A stretch of 64,000 bases of DNA, taken from assembly GCF_002368395.1 (NCBI RefSeq), contig NZ_AP018254.1, positions 5,456,001 to 5,520,000 on the forward strand, in the 5' to 3' direction. Origin of the DNA: Calothrix sp. NIES-3974 (GTDB lineage Bacteria > Cyanobacteriota > Cyanobacteriia > Cyanobacteriales > Nostocaceae). Shown here piece after piece: positions 9,577 to 17,618 of the stretch. The position numbers were made by a program, and so were the translations under genes. How positions within the stretch are numbered: position 1 is the stretch's first letter; every line of letters begins with the position of its first letter. Below the pieces are notes generated by a model. That model was not told the origin of the DNA. It made no database searches and saw nothing but the letters and a program-made list of their open reading frames with translations.

Positions 9577-9637
9577 ACCTCGAATCTGCTGTATCTCCAT
9601 ACTTTGGTTGAAGATAAAATTCTTCCAATTAATTAAT

Positions 9638-10132
9638 ATGAACAAATCTCTGGGTTGCCAAGCACTGAAATCGCTGCAAAAATGTGCTGTAGTATTGCTG
9701 ACATTTCCCCTATTTTTATCCATGTCATCTGCTGCTTTAGCGGGATGGTGTGATTTACAGATTCGCAATAATAGTCAGCATAAAATACGTGGTATTTACA
9801 TGTCCCATGCAGGGAAAAATCACTGGAGTGATAATTTACTAGAATCCCATGCTCCCCATCATGATAGGAAGAAGGTTGATGCTGAGTATCAAAATGATGA
9901 TTATCACCCCAATTCACAAGCTTATATTCCACAGCATCCCCATGAATATATGATTAAACAGGGTGAATCTGTGCAGATGCGATACGAATATGATGAGAAG
10001 CAATGTTATTACGATATGAAGATTGTGAGCGAACACGAAACTGAGGGAGAGATTCATCAAGTTAATTTATGTAAAACCACAGCCTATGAAATCAGTAATG
10101 ATGATTATGGTGGTTCGACTCAAGCTTGGTGA
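9638..10132 (+). CDS. Small secreted protein of unknown function
   Basis: I chose the ATG at 9638 over a TTG at 9608 because it gives a clean signal peptide: a basic N-terminus (MNKSLGCQALKSLQK), a hydrophobic core (CAVVLLTFPLFL) and a likely cut after SSAALA. The mature protein is about 130 residues, rich in His, Asp, Glu and Tyr. Its IRNNSQHKIRGIYMSHAGK..W segment recalls a widespread small exported family with an N-x-x-IY-x-S motif. Two later Cys residues (KQCYYD, VNLCKT) and one early (GWCDL) may form disulfides. The gene begins 46 bp past the insertion sequence, which may have displaced its promoter. Confidence 0.6.
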   Translation: MNKSLGCQALKSLQKCAVVLLTFPLFLSMSSAALAGWCDLQIRNNSQHKIRGIYMSHAGKNHWSDNLLESHAPHHDRKKVDAEYQNDDYHPNSQAYIPQHPHEYMIKQGESVQMRYEYDEKQCYYDMKIVSEHETEGEIHQVNLCKTTAYEISNDDYGGSTQAW

Positions 10133-10169
10133 GGATAGTTTTGGATTTTAGATTTTGGATTTTGGATTA

Positions 10170-10319
10170 GACGACCCGACGGTTTGTAGAGACGACCTGA
10201 CGGTTTGTAGAGACGACCTGACGGTTTGTAGAGACGACCCGACGGTTTGTAGAGACGACCTGACGGTTTGTAGAGACGACCCGACGGTTTGTAGAGACGA
10301 CCCGACGGGTCGTCTCTAC
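10170..10319. repeat. Tandem 21-bp repeat, seven units
   Basis: Seven units of GACGACC(C/T)GACGGTTTGTAGA, the last one ending as a palindrome (GACGACCCGACGGGTCGTC). Because 21 is a multiple of three, the array stays open in several frames and imitates coding sequence (RDDLTVC repeats on one strand, KPSGRLY on the other). A related array on the opposite strand lies at 15671-15826. The left flank holds a heptamer repeat (TTTTGGA). Confidence 0.85.
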
Positions 10320-10405
10320 GGTAATTTTGTTTTATGCAAAAATCAATCAAAAAATCAATAAAATTGATAGATTATTAAAATTGCAGATATCAAATCTCAA
10401 ATTGA

Positions 10406-11968
10406 ATGGTTAGGGAAAATTCACAACAGTTCCAAACACCTTTGTTGGATGCACTGGGAAAATGCATTCAGGATGGCCATGCAGCTTTTTATACTCCTGG
10501 TCATAAAAAGGGGATGGGAATTGATGGGAGGTTGCGGGAATTATTGGGTGAAAAATTGTTTTTCGCTGATTTATCGGAGTTGAGTGAGTTGGATAATTTA
10601 GCTGCACCGAGTGGCGCGATCGCAAGTTCACAATGTCTTGCAGCAGCAGCTTTTGGAGCAAATTACACTTTTTTTTTGGTGAATGGTTCTACCTGTGGTA
10701 TCATCGCGGCAATCATGGCAACTTGCAATCCTGGTGATAAAATTATTTTGCCACGCCATATCCATGCTTCCGTAATTTCTGGGCTAATTATGACGGGAGC
10801 TGTGCCAATTTTTATCCAATCCCAATATGATATTCAGTTCGGGATTCCCTACGGAATTACCGTCAGCGACCTCGCTTTGACCTTGGGTCAACACCCGGAT
10901 GCCAAGGCTGTGATGGTGGTTTATCCTAGTTATGAGGGGCTTTGTGGGGATATCCGTGGATTTGCAGAGTTATCCCATAGTTATGGTATACCCTTGTTGG
11001 TGGATGAAGCCCACGGTTCCCATTTCTGTTTTCACCCCCAATTACCGATTTCCGCTTTAGCTGGGGGTGCGGATTTATCCGTGCAATCGATCCACAAAAC
11101 CCTAGGTGCGATGACCCAAGGGTCGATGTTGCATGGGAAGGGGAATTTAATTGATTTAAATCGTCTCAGGAAAGCTTTACGTATGGTGCAGTCTACTAGT
11201 CCGAGTTATATTCTGATGGCTGGGTTGGATGCAGCACGCTATCAAATGGCAACAATGGGTTTAGAATTGATGGAGCAGGCTTTATCTTTGGCGAATTTTG
11301 CCCGTGAACAGATTGCGAAAATCCCCGGTTTATTGGTACTGGAAACACCTGTAGATTCAATGGATGATGCTGTTCAGAAACCTGAATTGAACACTAACTT
11401 AAATTCAAAATCCAAAATCCAAAATCCCAAATCACAAATCCAAATTGATCCAACTCGATTAACAGTAATAGTTTCCCCATTAGGAATCACAGGTTTTACC
11501 GCAGATGATTTTTTAGAAACCAAATATGGCGTTCGCTGTGAATTTTCCTCCCTACATTATCTGACATTTATCATTACTTTTGGTAACACTCCAGCAGATA
11601 TTGACAAATTAATTACCGGATTAACAGCCTTAACTAATTTACTCTCCTGCGAAAAGGATATATATCTTCTCAACTCTATCAATACAGAAGTTCTGGCGAA
11701 AAATTTCACCTCAATTAACCAACAATTAGTCATAACACCACGGGATGCTTTTTTTGCAACAACGGAAACCATCGAAATGACCCAAGTATGCGATCGCATT
11801 TGTGCGGAAACGATTTGTCCCTATCCACCGGGTATTCCGATTTTGCTACCGGGTGAATTAATCACTGCTGAAGCTTTAGAATATTTACAAACTGTTAAAA
11901 GTCTCGGTGGTTCGATTACCGGGTGTGCTGATCCGAGTTTGCAGACCTTACAAGTTGTCAAACAGTGA
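10406..11968 (+). CDS. Orn/Lys/Arg decarboxylase family PLP enzyme
   Basis: This 520-residue enzyme belongs to the fold-type I PLP decarboxylases (COG1982) that act on arginine, lysine or ornithine, feeding polyamine synthesis. The N-terminal AFYTPGHKKG is the family signature, LVDEAHGSH holds the Asp that contacts the PLP ring, and SVQSIHKTLGAMTQGS contains the Schiff-base Lys. The C-terminal CPYPPGIPILLPGE motif is also typical. A low-complexity insert lies at residues about 330-350 (see 11401-11443). Cyanobacterial members are often annotated as arginine or lysine decarboxylase; the substrate cannot be decided here. Confidence 0.9.
   Translation: MVRENSQQFQTPLLDALGKCIQDGHAAFYTPGHKKGMGIDGRLRELLGEKLFFADLSELSELDNLAAPSGAIASSQCLAAAAFGANYTFFLVNGSTCGIIAAIMATCNPGDKIILPRHIHASVISGLIMTGAVPIFIQSQYDIQFGIPYGITVSDLALTLGQHPDAKAVMVVYPSYEGLCGDIRGFAELSHSYGIPLLVDEAHGSHFCFHPQLPISALAGGADLSVQSIHKTLGAMTQGSMLHGKGNLIDLNRLRKALRMVQSTSPSYILMAGLDAARYQMATMGLELMEQALSLANFAREQIAKIPGLLVLETPVDSMDDAVQKPELNTNLNSKSKIQNPKSQIQIDPTRLTVIVSPLGITGFTADDFLETKYGVRCEFSSLHYLTFIITFGNTPADIDKLITGLTALTNLLSCEKDIYLLNSINTEVLAKNFTSINQQLVITPRDAFFATTETIEMTQVCDRICAETICPYPPGIPILLPGELITAEALEYLQTVKSLGGSITGCADPSLQTLQVVKQ
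11401..11443 (+). repeat. Heptamer repeat inside the decarboxylase gene
   Basis: The bases AATTCAAAATCCAAAATCC and onward repeat the CCAAAAT heptamer that otherwise occurs between genes here (10139-10168 and about 13911-13937, in the opposite sense). Within the gene it is translated in frame as SKSKIQNPKSQIQ, a linker between the PLP domain and the C-terminal domain. Confidence 0.7.
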
Positions 11969-12089
11969 TCAGCAGTTGCGCATTTAAATTGTATATTCAC
12001 GACTTTTGATGGATGACAGTCAACCGTCAACAGCAAATCGAATAGTTATGTAATTGATGTGAATATGATCTGATGAATATGATCTGAAT

Positions 12090-13049
12090 CTATACACTGG
12101 ATTTTGAGCGAACAGCGCGAAACATCCCAAACCGACACAGACCAGTACCAAAAGCTAACCGCATTAATAATAAAGTAGGTACTTCCCGCAAAGACTTAAT
12201 CAAACCAGGTAAACCAAAACGTATCCATCCCTGGGGTCTGACAATTCCTTCCCAAATCGAACCTAACCAGGAAGGAAGGGTTTCCTGAGTCCAATCTGCG
12301 GTGATTACTTCCCCTTCCACCAATCCCGTTGCGGTCAATAACTCCGAAAATCCCTCAATACTTGCAAAAGCTGGATGTGACCATTGATCAAGTAATTGCT
12401 GCATGACAATTTTTTCCCAAAAATTCAAGGGAATTTGTCGATCATCCCTTTGATTCCAGTCCGCAACAACTAAAACTCCCCCCGGTTTCAATACCCGCAT
12501 TAACTCCTTGGCAAACACCATTTTATCTGGCATATGGGGACCTGCTTCAATTGACCAGACAATATCAAAACTCTCATCGGGAAAGGAAAGAGCCATTGCA
12601 TCATCAACTAAAAAATTGGCACTAACTTCCTGGGGTGTCAACTCAATCGCACGTTTAACCTGCTGGGGACTAATAGTAATACCCGTAACCACAAAGCCAT
12701 AATCCCGTGCCAAAATCCGACTACTACCACCAATACCACAACCCACATCCAACACAGTTGTACCGGGGGGAAATTTATCTAAACCTCCCCAACGTACCAT
12801 TTCATGGACAAAATCCGACTTCGCAACTAGAAAATCCTTCTTTCGCGGTGGGGAACCATAATGACCCAAATGAATATGCTCACCCCAGTAATACTCTAAA
12901 ATACCATCCTCCGTCCACTGGTCATAGGAACTCGCAACGGTATCCGACGATTGGTAACGTCGAGCGGTAAATAGGTATACAATAATTGCGATCGCAATTA
13001 ATCCAATTAGTCCCACAATCAATCCCAGTCCAGAAAACAACCCACCCAT
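12090..13049 (-). CDS. MPBQ/MSBQ methyltransferase (sll0418-like)
   Basis: This class I SAM-dependent methyltransferase closely resembles, from memory, Synechocystis Sll0418, which methylates 2-methyl-6-phytyl-benzoquinol and the solanesyl analogue on the way to tocopherol and plastoquinone. An N-terminal membrane anchor (LGLIVGLIGLIAIAIIVYLF) precedes the SAM motif VLDVGCGIGG; DDAMALSFPD, SIEAGPHMPDK and VLKPGGVLVVADWNQRDDRQ follow. I set the start at 13049 because it gives about 319 residues, the family length, with AGGA upstream; the frame is open to 13127 but those residues do not look coding. The gene is monocistronic. Confidence 0.88.
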   Translation of the reverse strand: MGGLFSGLGLIVGLIGLIAIAIIVYLFTARRYQSSDTVASSYDQWTEDGILEYYWGEHIHLGHYGSPPRKKDFLVAKSDFVHEMVRWGGLDKFPPGTTVLDVGCGIGGSSRILARDYGFVVTGITISPQQVKRAIELTPQEVSANFLVDDAMALSFPDESFDIVWSIEAGPHMPDKMVFAKELMRVLKPGGVLVVADWNQRDDRQIPLNFWEKIVMQQLLDQWSHPAFASIEGFSELLTATGLVEGEVITADWTQETLPSWLGSIWEGIVRPQGWIRFGLPGLIKSLREVPTLLLMRLAFGTGLCRFGMFRAVRSKSSV

Positions 13050-13168
13050 GAAAATCCTGTTGTCGTGTCTTAATATTTCTTCATAATCTGATTCTATCGT
13101 ATTTTGCATTTGGTAGAGATGTAGCATTGCTACCTCCCGACCCCAATAACTTTATAATGAGGTTTGTG

Positions 13169-13270
13169 CCTGGATTTCTCACGAGTAGGTTGTAAGCCTT
13201 GAGTAACGGATTGATTTTCTAACTACTCCCTATTCCCTGTGGGTTTTAGGGTTTTGTGAGAAATGCGGGT
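13169..13270. repeat. MITE-like repeat, most complete copy (102 bp)
   Basis: Begins CCTGGATTTCTCACGAGTAG and ends GGTTTTGTGAGAAATGCGGG, with GGATTTCTCAC/GTGAGAAATGC as imperfect terminal inverted repeats and a central 'ACTCCCTATTCCC' tract. No coding capacity. Relatives lie at 8273-8337, 44693-44764 (decayed), 47791-47859, 53296-53389 and 53525-53619, in both orientations. Confidence 0.7.
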
Positions 13271-13315
13271 GTAGTGAATTCTCCCTAGTTTGTTTGTAAG
13301 GAAAAATTATTAATA

Positions 13316-13912
13316 ATGACCCATTCAACTGATATTGCCACATTAGCACGCTGGATGTCAGCTGATTTTAGTAACCAGGAACAGGCTTTTGAAAACCCTC
13401 CTTTTTTTGCCCATATCCGCGTTTGCATCCGTCCTTTACCCTATGATTTATTGTCAGGTGTGGGATTATTTTTAGAACAAGCCTACGATTTTACCCTCAA
13501 CCAACCCTATCGGATGCGGGTGATGAAATTGATGGTATCGGAACAGGAAAAAATCGTGATTGAGCATTTTACGGTGAAGGAAGAGCAAAAATACTATGGT
13601 GCATCTCGTCAACCGGAACGCTTACAAGCTCTGACTTTAGAAGAATTGCAACCAATGAATGGTTGTAATATGATTGTGGAGTGGACTGGAAACAGTTTCA
13701 AAGGTAGGGTGGAACCAGGTAAGGGATGTCGCGTCAACCGCAATGGTCGGGAAACTTACCTAGATAACGAATTTGAAATTAGCGCCGATACTTTTTTGAG
13801 CTTAGACCGGGGACGGGATATCGAAACCGACGAACATGCTTGGGGTTCAATTGCTGGACCATTCCATTTTGTCAGATGGAACAGCTTTGCAGATGAGGTG
13901 AGTTTAGGGTAA
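13316..13912 (+). CDS. cpcT: CpcT phycobilin lyase for Cys153 of beta-phycocyanin
   Basis: This 198-residue protein fits the CpcT/CpeT lyase family in length and sequence: LARWMSADFSNQEQAFENPPFFAHI at the start (no signal peptide), the RMRVMKLM strand, and GCRVNRNGRETYLDNEFEI with the family's charged barrel strands. CpcT attaches phycocyanobilin to the second Cys of the phycocyanin and phycoerythrocyanin beta subunits. Its substrate is present here: CpcB at 58796-59314 keeps that Cys (GDCSALMSE). The gene stands alone, far from the cpc operon, as is usual for cpcT. CpeT paralogues acting on phycoerythrin are the main alternative. Confidence 0.87.
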   Translation: MTHSTDIATLARWMSADFSNQEQAFENPPFFAHIRVCIRPLPYDLLSGVGLFLEQAYDFTLNQPYRMRVMKLMVSEQEKIVIEHFTVKEEQKYYGASRQPERLQALTLEELQPMNGCNMIVEWTGNSFKGRVEPGKGCRVNRNGRETYLDNEFEISADTFLSLDRGRDIETDEHAWGSIAGPFHFVRWNSFADEVSLG

Positions 13913-14224
13913 ATGGATTTTGGATTTTGGATTATACTTTGCTGGGATGAGAGACATAGCATTCCCATTGCCACATGTTTCAACAATCAACAAACCAAAA
14001 GGGAAATATATCAGTTTGCAAAGTATAAAAGTATAGTATAAATGTTCCCTACTCCGTGAAAATGAACTGCGGCAATATTCCCAGATGAAAATTTGGTCAA
14101 AGTTACCAATTTTAACCTCGCCTGGCGAACAATCGATTAAACTAGTTACGTGTAGTGTAGTTTTGTAAATATTTACGAGCGAACATTTCCTATGGTGAAG
14201 AGCCTTTCAGTTGCAGTGTACAGC

Positions 14225-14518
14225 ATGGCGACAGCTCCGACTGTAACCCCTGAACGGACGAACCAGGTTGTACAAAAACCTTATCCTAACTACAAAGTCA
14301 TCGTTCTCAACGATGATTTTAATACATTTCAACATGTCGCCCAATGCCTAATGAAATATATTCCGGGGATGACCAGTGATCGCGCTTGGGAATTAACCAA
14401 CCAAATTCACTTTGAAGGTTTAGCTACGGTTTGGGTTGGACCGCAAGAACCAGCAGAACTGTACCACGAACAACTTTCTCGTGCTGGTTTAACAATGGCT
14501 CCTCTAGAAACTGCGTAA
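14225..14518 (+). CDS. clpS: ATP-dependent Clp protease adaptor ClpS
   Basis: ClpS binds the N-domain of the ClpC/ClpA chaperone and delivers N-end-rule substrates. The core YKVIVLNDDFNTFQHVAQCL contains the conserved NDDxxT signature, and QIHFEGLATVWVG the later conserved part. I favour the ATG at 14225 (97 residues, starting MATAPTVTPERTNQ); an in-frame ATG at 14192 would add eleven residues that do not look conserved. Neither has a clear ribosome-binding site. The gene ends 7 bp before a DUF2103 gene, so the two are probably one transcript. Confidence 0.9.
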   Translation: MATAPTVTPERTNQVVQKPYPNYKVIVLNDDFNTFQHVAQCLMKYIPGMTSDRAWELTNQIHFEGLATVWVGPQEPAELYHEQLSRAGLTMAPLETA

Positions 14519-14525
14519 AATCACC

Positions 14526-14819
14526 ATGACAAAACCCTCCACAGGCAGATTAGTTTGGAATCATTCTACGCATATTGCCGGATTAATACCTATCCTGGAA
14601 CGGCTGTGTCAGAATGAGGGAATTTATACCATTACACCGGGTGTCTTGGGGCGAGTCAAGGGTCACTCACCCCATTTCCAACTGCGTATTTCCGTGCCAA
14701 TTCGTGGAGGTTTTAAAGCGATCGCTCGTCATGGAAAATCAGTGCAAGAGGTATTTATTGTCACAGACCTTGACCAGGAACAGTTAGAAGCAATGATTCA
14801 GGTTGCGGTTTCTAAATAG
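14526..14819 (+). CDS. DUF2103 family protein
   Basis: A 97-residue cytoplasmic protein whose pattern HSTHIAGLIPILERL, followed by ITPGVLGRVKGHSPHFQLRIS, matches the DUF2103 (COG4031) family, sometimes described as predicted metal-binding because of the conserved His residues. The function is unknown. It follows clpS with a 7-bp gap and shares its strand, suggesting co-expression and perhaps a link to proteolysis, which is only inference. Confidence 0.75.
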   Translation: MTKPSTGRLVWNHSTHIAGLIPILERLCQNEGIYTITPGVLGRVKGHSPHFQLRISVPIRGGFKAIARHGKSVQEVFIVTDLDQEQLEAMIQVAVSK

Positions 14820-14982
14820 AGGGAGTAGGGAGTAGTCTTTTAGTCGAGAACTGCTGACACCAGAGCTGATAAAAATCGTTTTTTCCCACACCCTGGGGAA
14901 AGATATTACGGGTCTAGACTACTCACTTTCCAGCTAGGAAAACAGCTTTCTGAAACGAAGAACGCAAACCCGAATTAGCTAT

Positions 14983-15138
14983 CTATGATTGGTGATCACA
15001 TAGAAGTACCAGTTGTCCCCTAACATTTGAGCTTTCCAGTAATTCATGAGCATGAGCAGCAGCTTGTAGGGGTAAACGGTCAGCAATAATTGGTTTAATT
15101 TGTTGATGCAGTGATAGTTCATGGTTTCCCCCTTGTGA
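14983..15138 (-). pseudogene. C-terminal remnant of a quinone oxidoreductase/zinc-type dehydrogenase
   Basis: Read on the minus strand, the sequence gives SLHQQIKPIIADRLPLQAAA followed by AHELLESSNVRGQLVLL and a stop at 14983-14985. This is the usual C-terminus of NADPH:quinone reductases of the MDR superfamily (a 'PII..xPLxxAAxAHxxLExxxxxGKxVL' pattern). The Rossmann domain and N-terminus are missing upstream, so this is a gene remnant. The other bases of 14820-15216 show nothing else. Confidence 0.6.
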
Positions 15139-15216
15139 TGTGATTATCCCCGGCATTAACTGTCATGCTAGGGAAAAATCCTGTGGATTTTGTGAGGGAA
15201 ATCAGATATCTCCTCG

Positions 15217-15651
15217 TCACCGACGTACTTGAGCGCTAAATCCTGCGGCTTTAAACTGTTTTAGCTGTAGGGGAAGTGGTTGGTTAGCAGCGACGGAGAT
15301 CCGCATGGAAAAATCACTCACACCGGGGGGAACTTCAGCAATGGAACCAATCCGGGTGCGGTTTTGCATAACGGGGTTATTATTTGCGTCGTAGATGCGA
15401 CCAAAAACATCTGCATCGTAGACTGTTTTGTTGGTTGCATTTTCTGCCTTACCAGTGACGATAAAACAGTTTGCAGCCATTGTAGTTCCACCACTGGTGA
15501 CAGCACCTTTACCAATCGCTTCGGGACATTCGCTATAGGAAATATCAAATAACCTAATTTGTGTCAGTGCGAATGCATTGGGGGTAATTAGTAGGAAAAG
15601 TACAAGTATCAGGCTACAAATGAGTGTTAGTTTGGGTATGGGGAATTTCAT
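15217..15651 (-). CDS. Secreted protein of unknown function, FxLYD-like
   Basis: A 144-residue exported protein. The start at 15651 gives a proper signal peptide (MKFPIPKLTLICSLILVLFL, cut near NAFA). The frame stays open to 15915 only because a 21-bp repeat array happens to translate as ETTRPPV repeats, which I reject as coding. The mature part (CFIVTGKAENATNKTVYDAD, then FGRIYDANNNPVMQNRTRIG and EVPPGVSDFSMRISV) resembles the FxLYD/DUF3426-type beta-sandwich seen in exported proteins. Two Cys residues (SECPEA, ANCFIV) could pair. Function unknown. Confidence 0.65.
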   Translation of the reverse strand: MKFPIPKLTLICSLILVLFLLITPNAFALTQIRLFDISYSECPEAIGKGAVTSGGTTMAANCFIVTGKAENATNKTVYDADVFGRIYDANNNPVMQNRTRIGSIAEVPPGVSDFSMRISVAANQPLPLQLKQFKAAGFSAQVRR

Positions 15652-15670
15652 GAATTTGGGAGTCGGGAGT

Positions 15671-15826
15671 AGAGACGACTCGTCGGGTCGTATGTACAGG
15701 ATGTCGGGAGTAGAGACGACCCGTCGGGTCGTCTGTACAGGTGGTCGGGTCGTCTCTACAGGGGGTCGGGTCGTCTCTACAGGTGGTCGGGTCGTCTCTA
15801 CAGGTGGTCGGGTCGTCTGTACAGGA
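15671..15826. repeat. Tandem palindromic repeat array
   Basis: Units of GGTCGGGTCGTCTCTACAG follow two palindromes of the type GTAGAGACGACCCGTCGGGT. The unit is about 21 bp and is the reverse complement of the array at 10170-10319. It lies immediately upstream of the secreted-protein gene at 15217-15651, within a 456-bp gap that otherwise appears empty up to 16107. Confidence 0.8.
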
Positions 15827-16107
15827 ATTAGGGAGAGAAATATTTTATTTTTTCGGCTTGGAAAGCCGATATGGAAGAGTCGCTGGAAAAATTGGGGATA
15901 GCTGAACTTTCGCATGGGGTTTTGGGGAATTCAAGTTGTATTGCTTGCTTTTGCTTTGGGGAAAGGTATCGAACAAATATAGAGTTATTGGTTAACTATT
16001 CTGTAATTTTATCTCGATAATATTGCAAAAAGTCTACTAGAAACTGGAGTGAAACATTTAACTTTTGTAATATTTAATAAAGCAACCCTGGATGAAAGCA
16101 AAAGCCT

Positions 16108-16719
16108 ATGAAGCCTTCGGAGATAGAATCTGCCTTAAGCGCTGCATTGGAGCAGTGTGAAATTGCGAGGTGTCCTCTGACTGCACAGCAAAAGCAAATA
16201 CTTTTGCAAGCATTTGCGCAACATTTCCAGGGAGCATCTTCAGAACAGAATCAAGGTGATGACAATAATCCATTGGATGAATTGACTCGTGATGAGTTAG
16301 AAGCATTTTTCATGTTTGTCAAAGCCAACGAAACCGAAAACCAATCGTGGAAGGTCAAATTACTTAATGATTGGCTGCATCAACTTGACTCCGGTGCGGT
16401 TCAGTTTATCCGCGATCGCTATGGTTTGCAATGGTTGGATCGTATTCAACCCCACCATCTCCTCAAATACCAACAACCTGCGGAGGTGCAATTACATATC
16501 GGCGATCGCATTGAGGTTTGTAATGCTCTTTGGGAATGGGTACAGGAAAGTAATCCGTCCACAAAAGAGTGGTTTTCATGTACCGTTATCGGTCTCGACC
16601 GAGTGGAAGATGGGGAGGAGGCTTTTACTAGTTGTACGATTCGTTTCCCTGATGGTGCAGAGTATCAAATCCACGGTATATATGAGTGGAATCGCTATAA
16701 TTGGCGTTGGAGTAAATAG
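16108..16719 (+). CDS. Protein of unknown function
   Basis: I do not recognise this 203-residue protein. The N-terminal 50 residues look helical (SEIESALSAALEQCEIARCP), followed by an acidic linker (DDNNPLDELTRDELEAFFMF). The C-terminal half (about 125-203) looks like a small beta-barrel: LHIGDRIEVCNALWEWVQ, FSCTVIGLDR, SCTIRFPDGAEYQIHGIYEW. Neither a signal peptide nor a membrane segment is present. Codon use matches the neighbours, the GCGATCGC-type sites inside are typical for the genome, and the frame is clean, so it is probably real. Confidence 0.6.
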   Translation: MKPSEIESALSAALEQCEIARCPLTAQQKQILLQAFAQHFQGASSEQNQGDDNNPLDELTRDELEAFFMFVKANETENQSWKVKLLNDWLHQLDSGAVQFIRDRYGLQWLDRIQPHHLLKYQQPAEVQLHIGDRIEVCNALWEWVQESNPSTKEWFSCTVIGLDRVEDGEEAFTSCTIRFPDGAEYQIHGIYEWNRYNWRWSK

Positions 16720-16847
16720 GAGATAGGAGACGGAAGATAAAGGGAAATGATTTTTAATACGGAAAACCCGCATATCCTAAATATCTATTAAACCCCAATC
16801 TTCCTTCCTCGCTTTGTTCGTACAGACGCGACATGTATGTCGCGTCT

Positions 16848-17585
16848 CTAACTACTCCCTAAGTTCCGCGATACTTGTTCGCGGAGTTGATCAAAGGGTT
16901 TATCCCAGGTTGGGGTCGCATTCCAATCCCAGGTGGGTACGGGGATGAGTTGGTAGCTAGCGAGGATGGTCATGAGTCGGTACTCGTCTTCTGGTTCGCG
17001 GGAAAAGTTAAAGGAGTTGCGGTAGGAGTTTTGACAAGTGCGGTATTGGTCGTTGCTGTCTGATGCGATCGCTTGAATCATGGCGTGACCGCGTTGCAGT
17101 AGGTCGTTTAAAAAGGTATCGTTAAATGGATGGGTTTGGCTGCGTTGTTGTGGTTGTTTTTGTACCCATCTAGCCCAATCAAATCCATAGCTAAAGTCGT
17201 GGACGTAGCGAAAACAAATTTCGTGATTGTTCCCAAATAAGTCCATTAAGGATACCATTTTGTTGGTAAACTCTTCCAGGTGCTGCTCAATACTGTATTG
17301 ATTATTCAGTGCTATTTGCAAGATTTCTCGGACAATATAATCAAAATCCCAAAAGATGTTTTCGGGAAAGTTTTGGATTTGGGCAATTAAAATTAATTCC
17401 AGACTATTTTGAATTAAATCGATGGTTTTACCATCAGTACAAACCGTCACCACTAAATCACCTAGTTGTTGAAAACTGGTACATTGATTTTTGTGTGGGT
17501 TGAGCGATCGCGTAATAATCTGATGCTGATAAATAATCTGGTCGAGTTGCTCAAAGTGATGGAGAGGGAGTAAATTTGATGCCAT
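16848..17585 (-). CDS. Protein of unknown function
   Basis: A 245-residue cytoplasmic protein I do not recognise. The middle is rich in aromatic and acidic residues (ENIFWDFDYIVREILQIALN, then FRYVHDFSYGFDWARWVQ) and the C-terminus is Trp- and Pro-rich (PVPTWDWNATPTWDKPFDQL). There is no clear catalytic motif and no membrane segment. It lies 33 bp downstream of yjbQ on the same strand, so the two may be co-transcribed. A palindrome (ACAGACGCGACATGTATGTC, about 16821-16850) lies at its 3' end. Confidence 0.6.
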   Translation of the reverse strand: MASNLLPLHHFEQLDQIIYQHQIITRSLNPHKNQCTSFQQLGDLVVTVCTDGKTIDLIQNSLELILIAQIQNFPENIFWDFDYIVREILQIALNNQYSIEQHLEEFTNKMVSLMDLFGNNHEICFRYVHDFSYGFDWARWVQKQPQQRSQTHPFNDTFLNDLLQRGHAMIQAIASDSNDQYRTCQNSYRNSFNFSREPEDEYRLMTILASYQLIPVPTWDWNATPTWDKPFDQLREQVSRNLGSS

Positions 17586-17618
17586 TTGTATTCCTTTTTC
17601 TGCTGATTTTCATGGCAT

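Larger units (their letters stand above)
8576..9591 (+). mobile_element. IS630-type insertion sequence, copy 1
   Basis: A 1016-bp element bounded by imperfect inverted repeats: CAGCACTTTCGAGGTAAATG at the left, CAGCAGATTCGAGGTTTATG as the complement at the right. TA dinucleotides flank it (8574-8575 and 9592-9593), the target duplication expected for IS630/Tc1-mariner transposons. It carries one transposase in two overlapping frames. A copy of the same length and with identical translated products lies in opposite orientation at 54790-55805, so transposition was recent. Confidence 0.92.

Noticed and set aside
10120-10361. Open frames on both strands translating as KPSGRLY or DDLTVCR repeats
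   Set aside because: They only translate the 21-bp tandem array; no start signal, family or composition supports a protein.
13050-13127. Upstream extension of the MPBQ methyltransferase
   Set aside because: The added 26 residues do not fit the family, and the ATG at 13049 gives the normal length with AGGA upstream.
15652-15915. N-terminal extension of the secreted protein (ETTRPPV repeats)
   Set aside because: It reads a repeat array, and the downstream ATG at 15651 gives a normal signal peptide.
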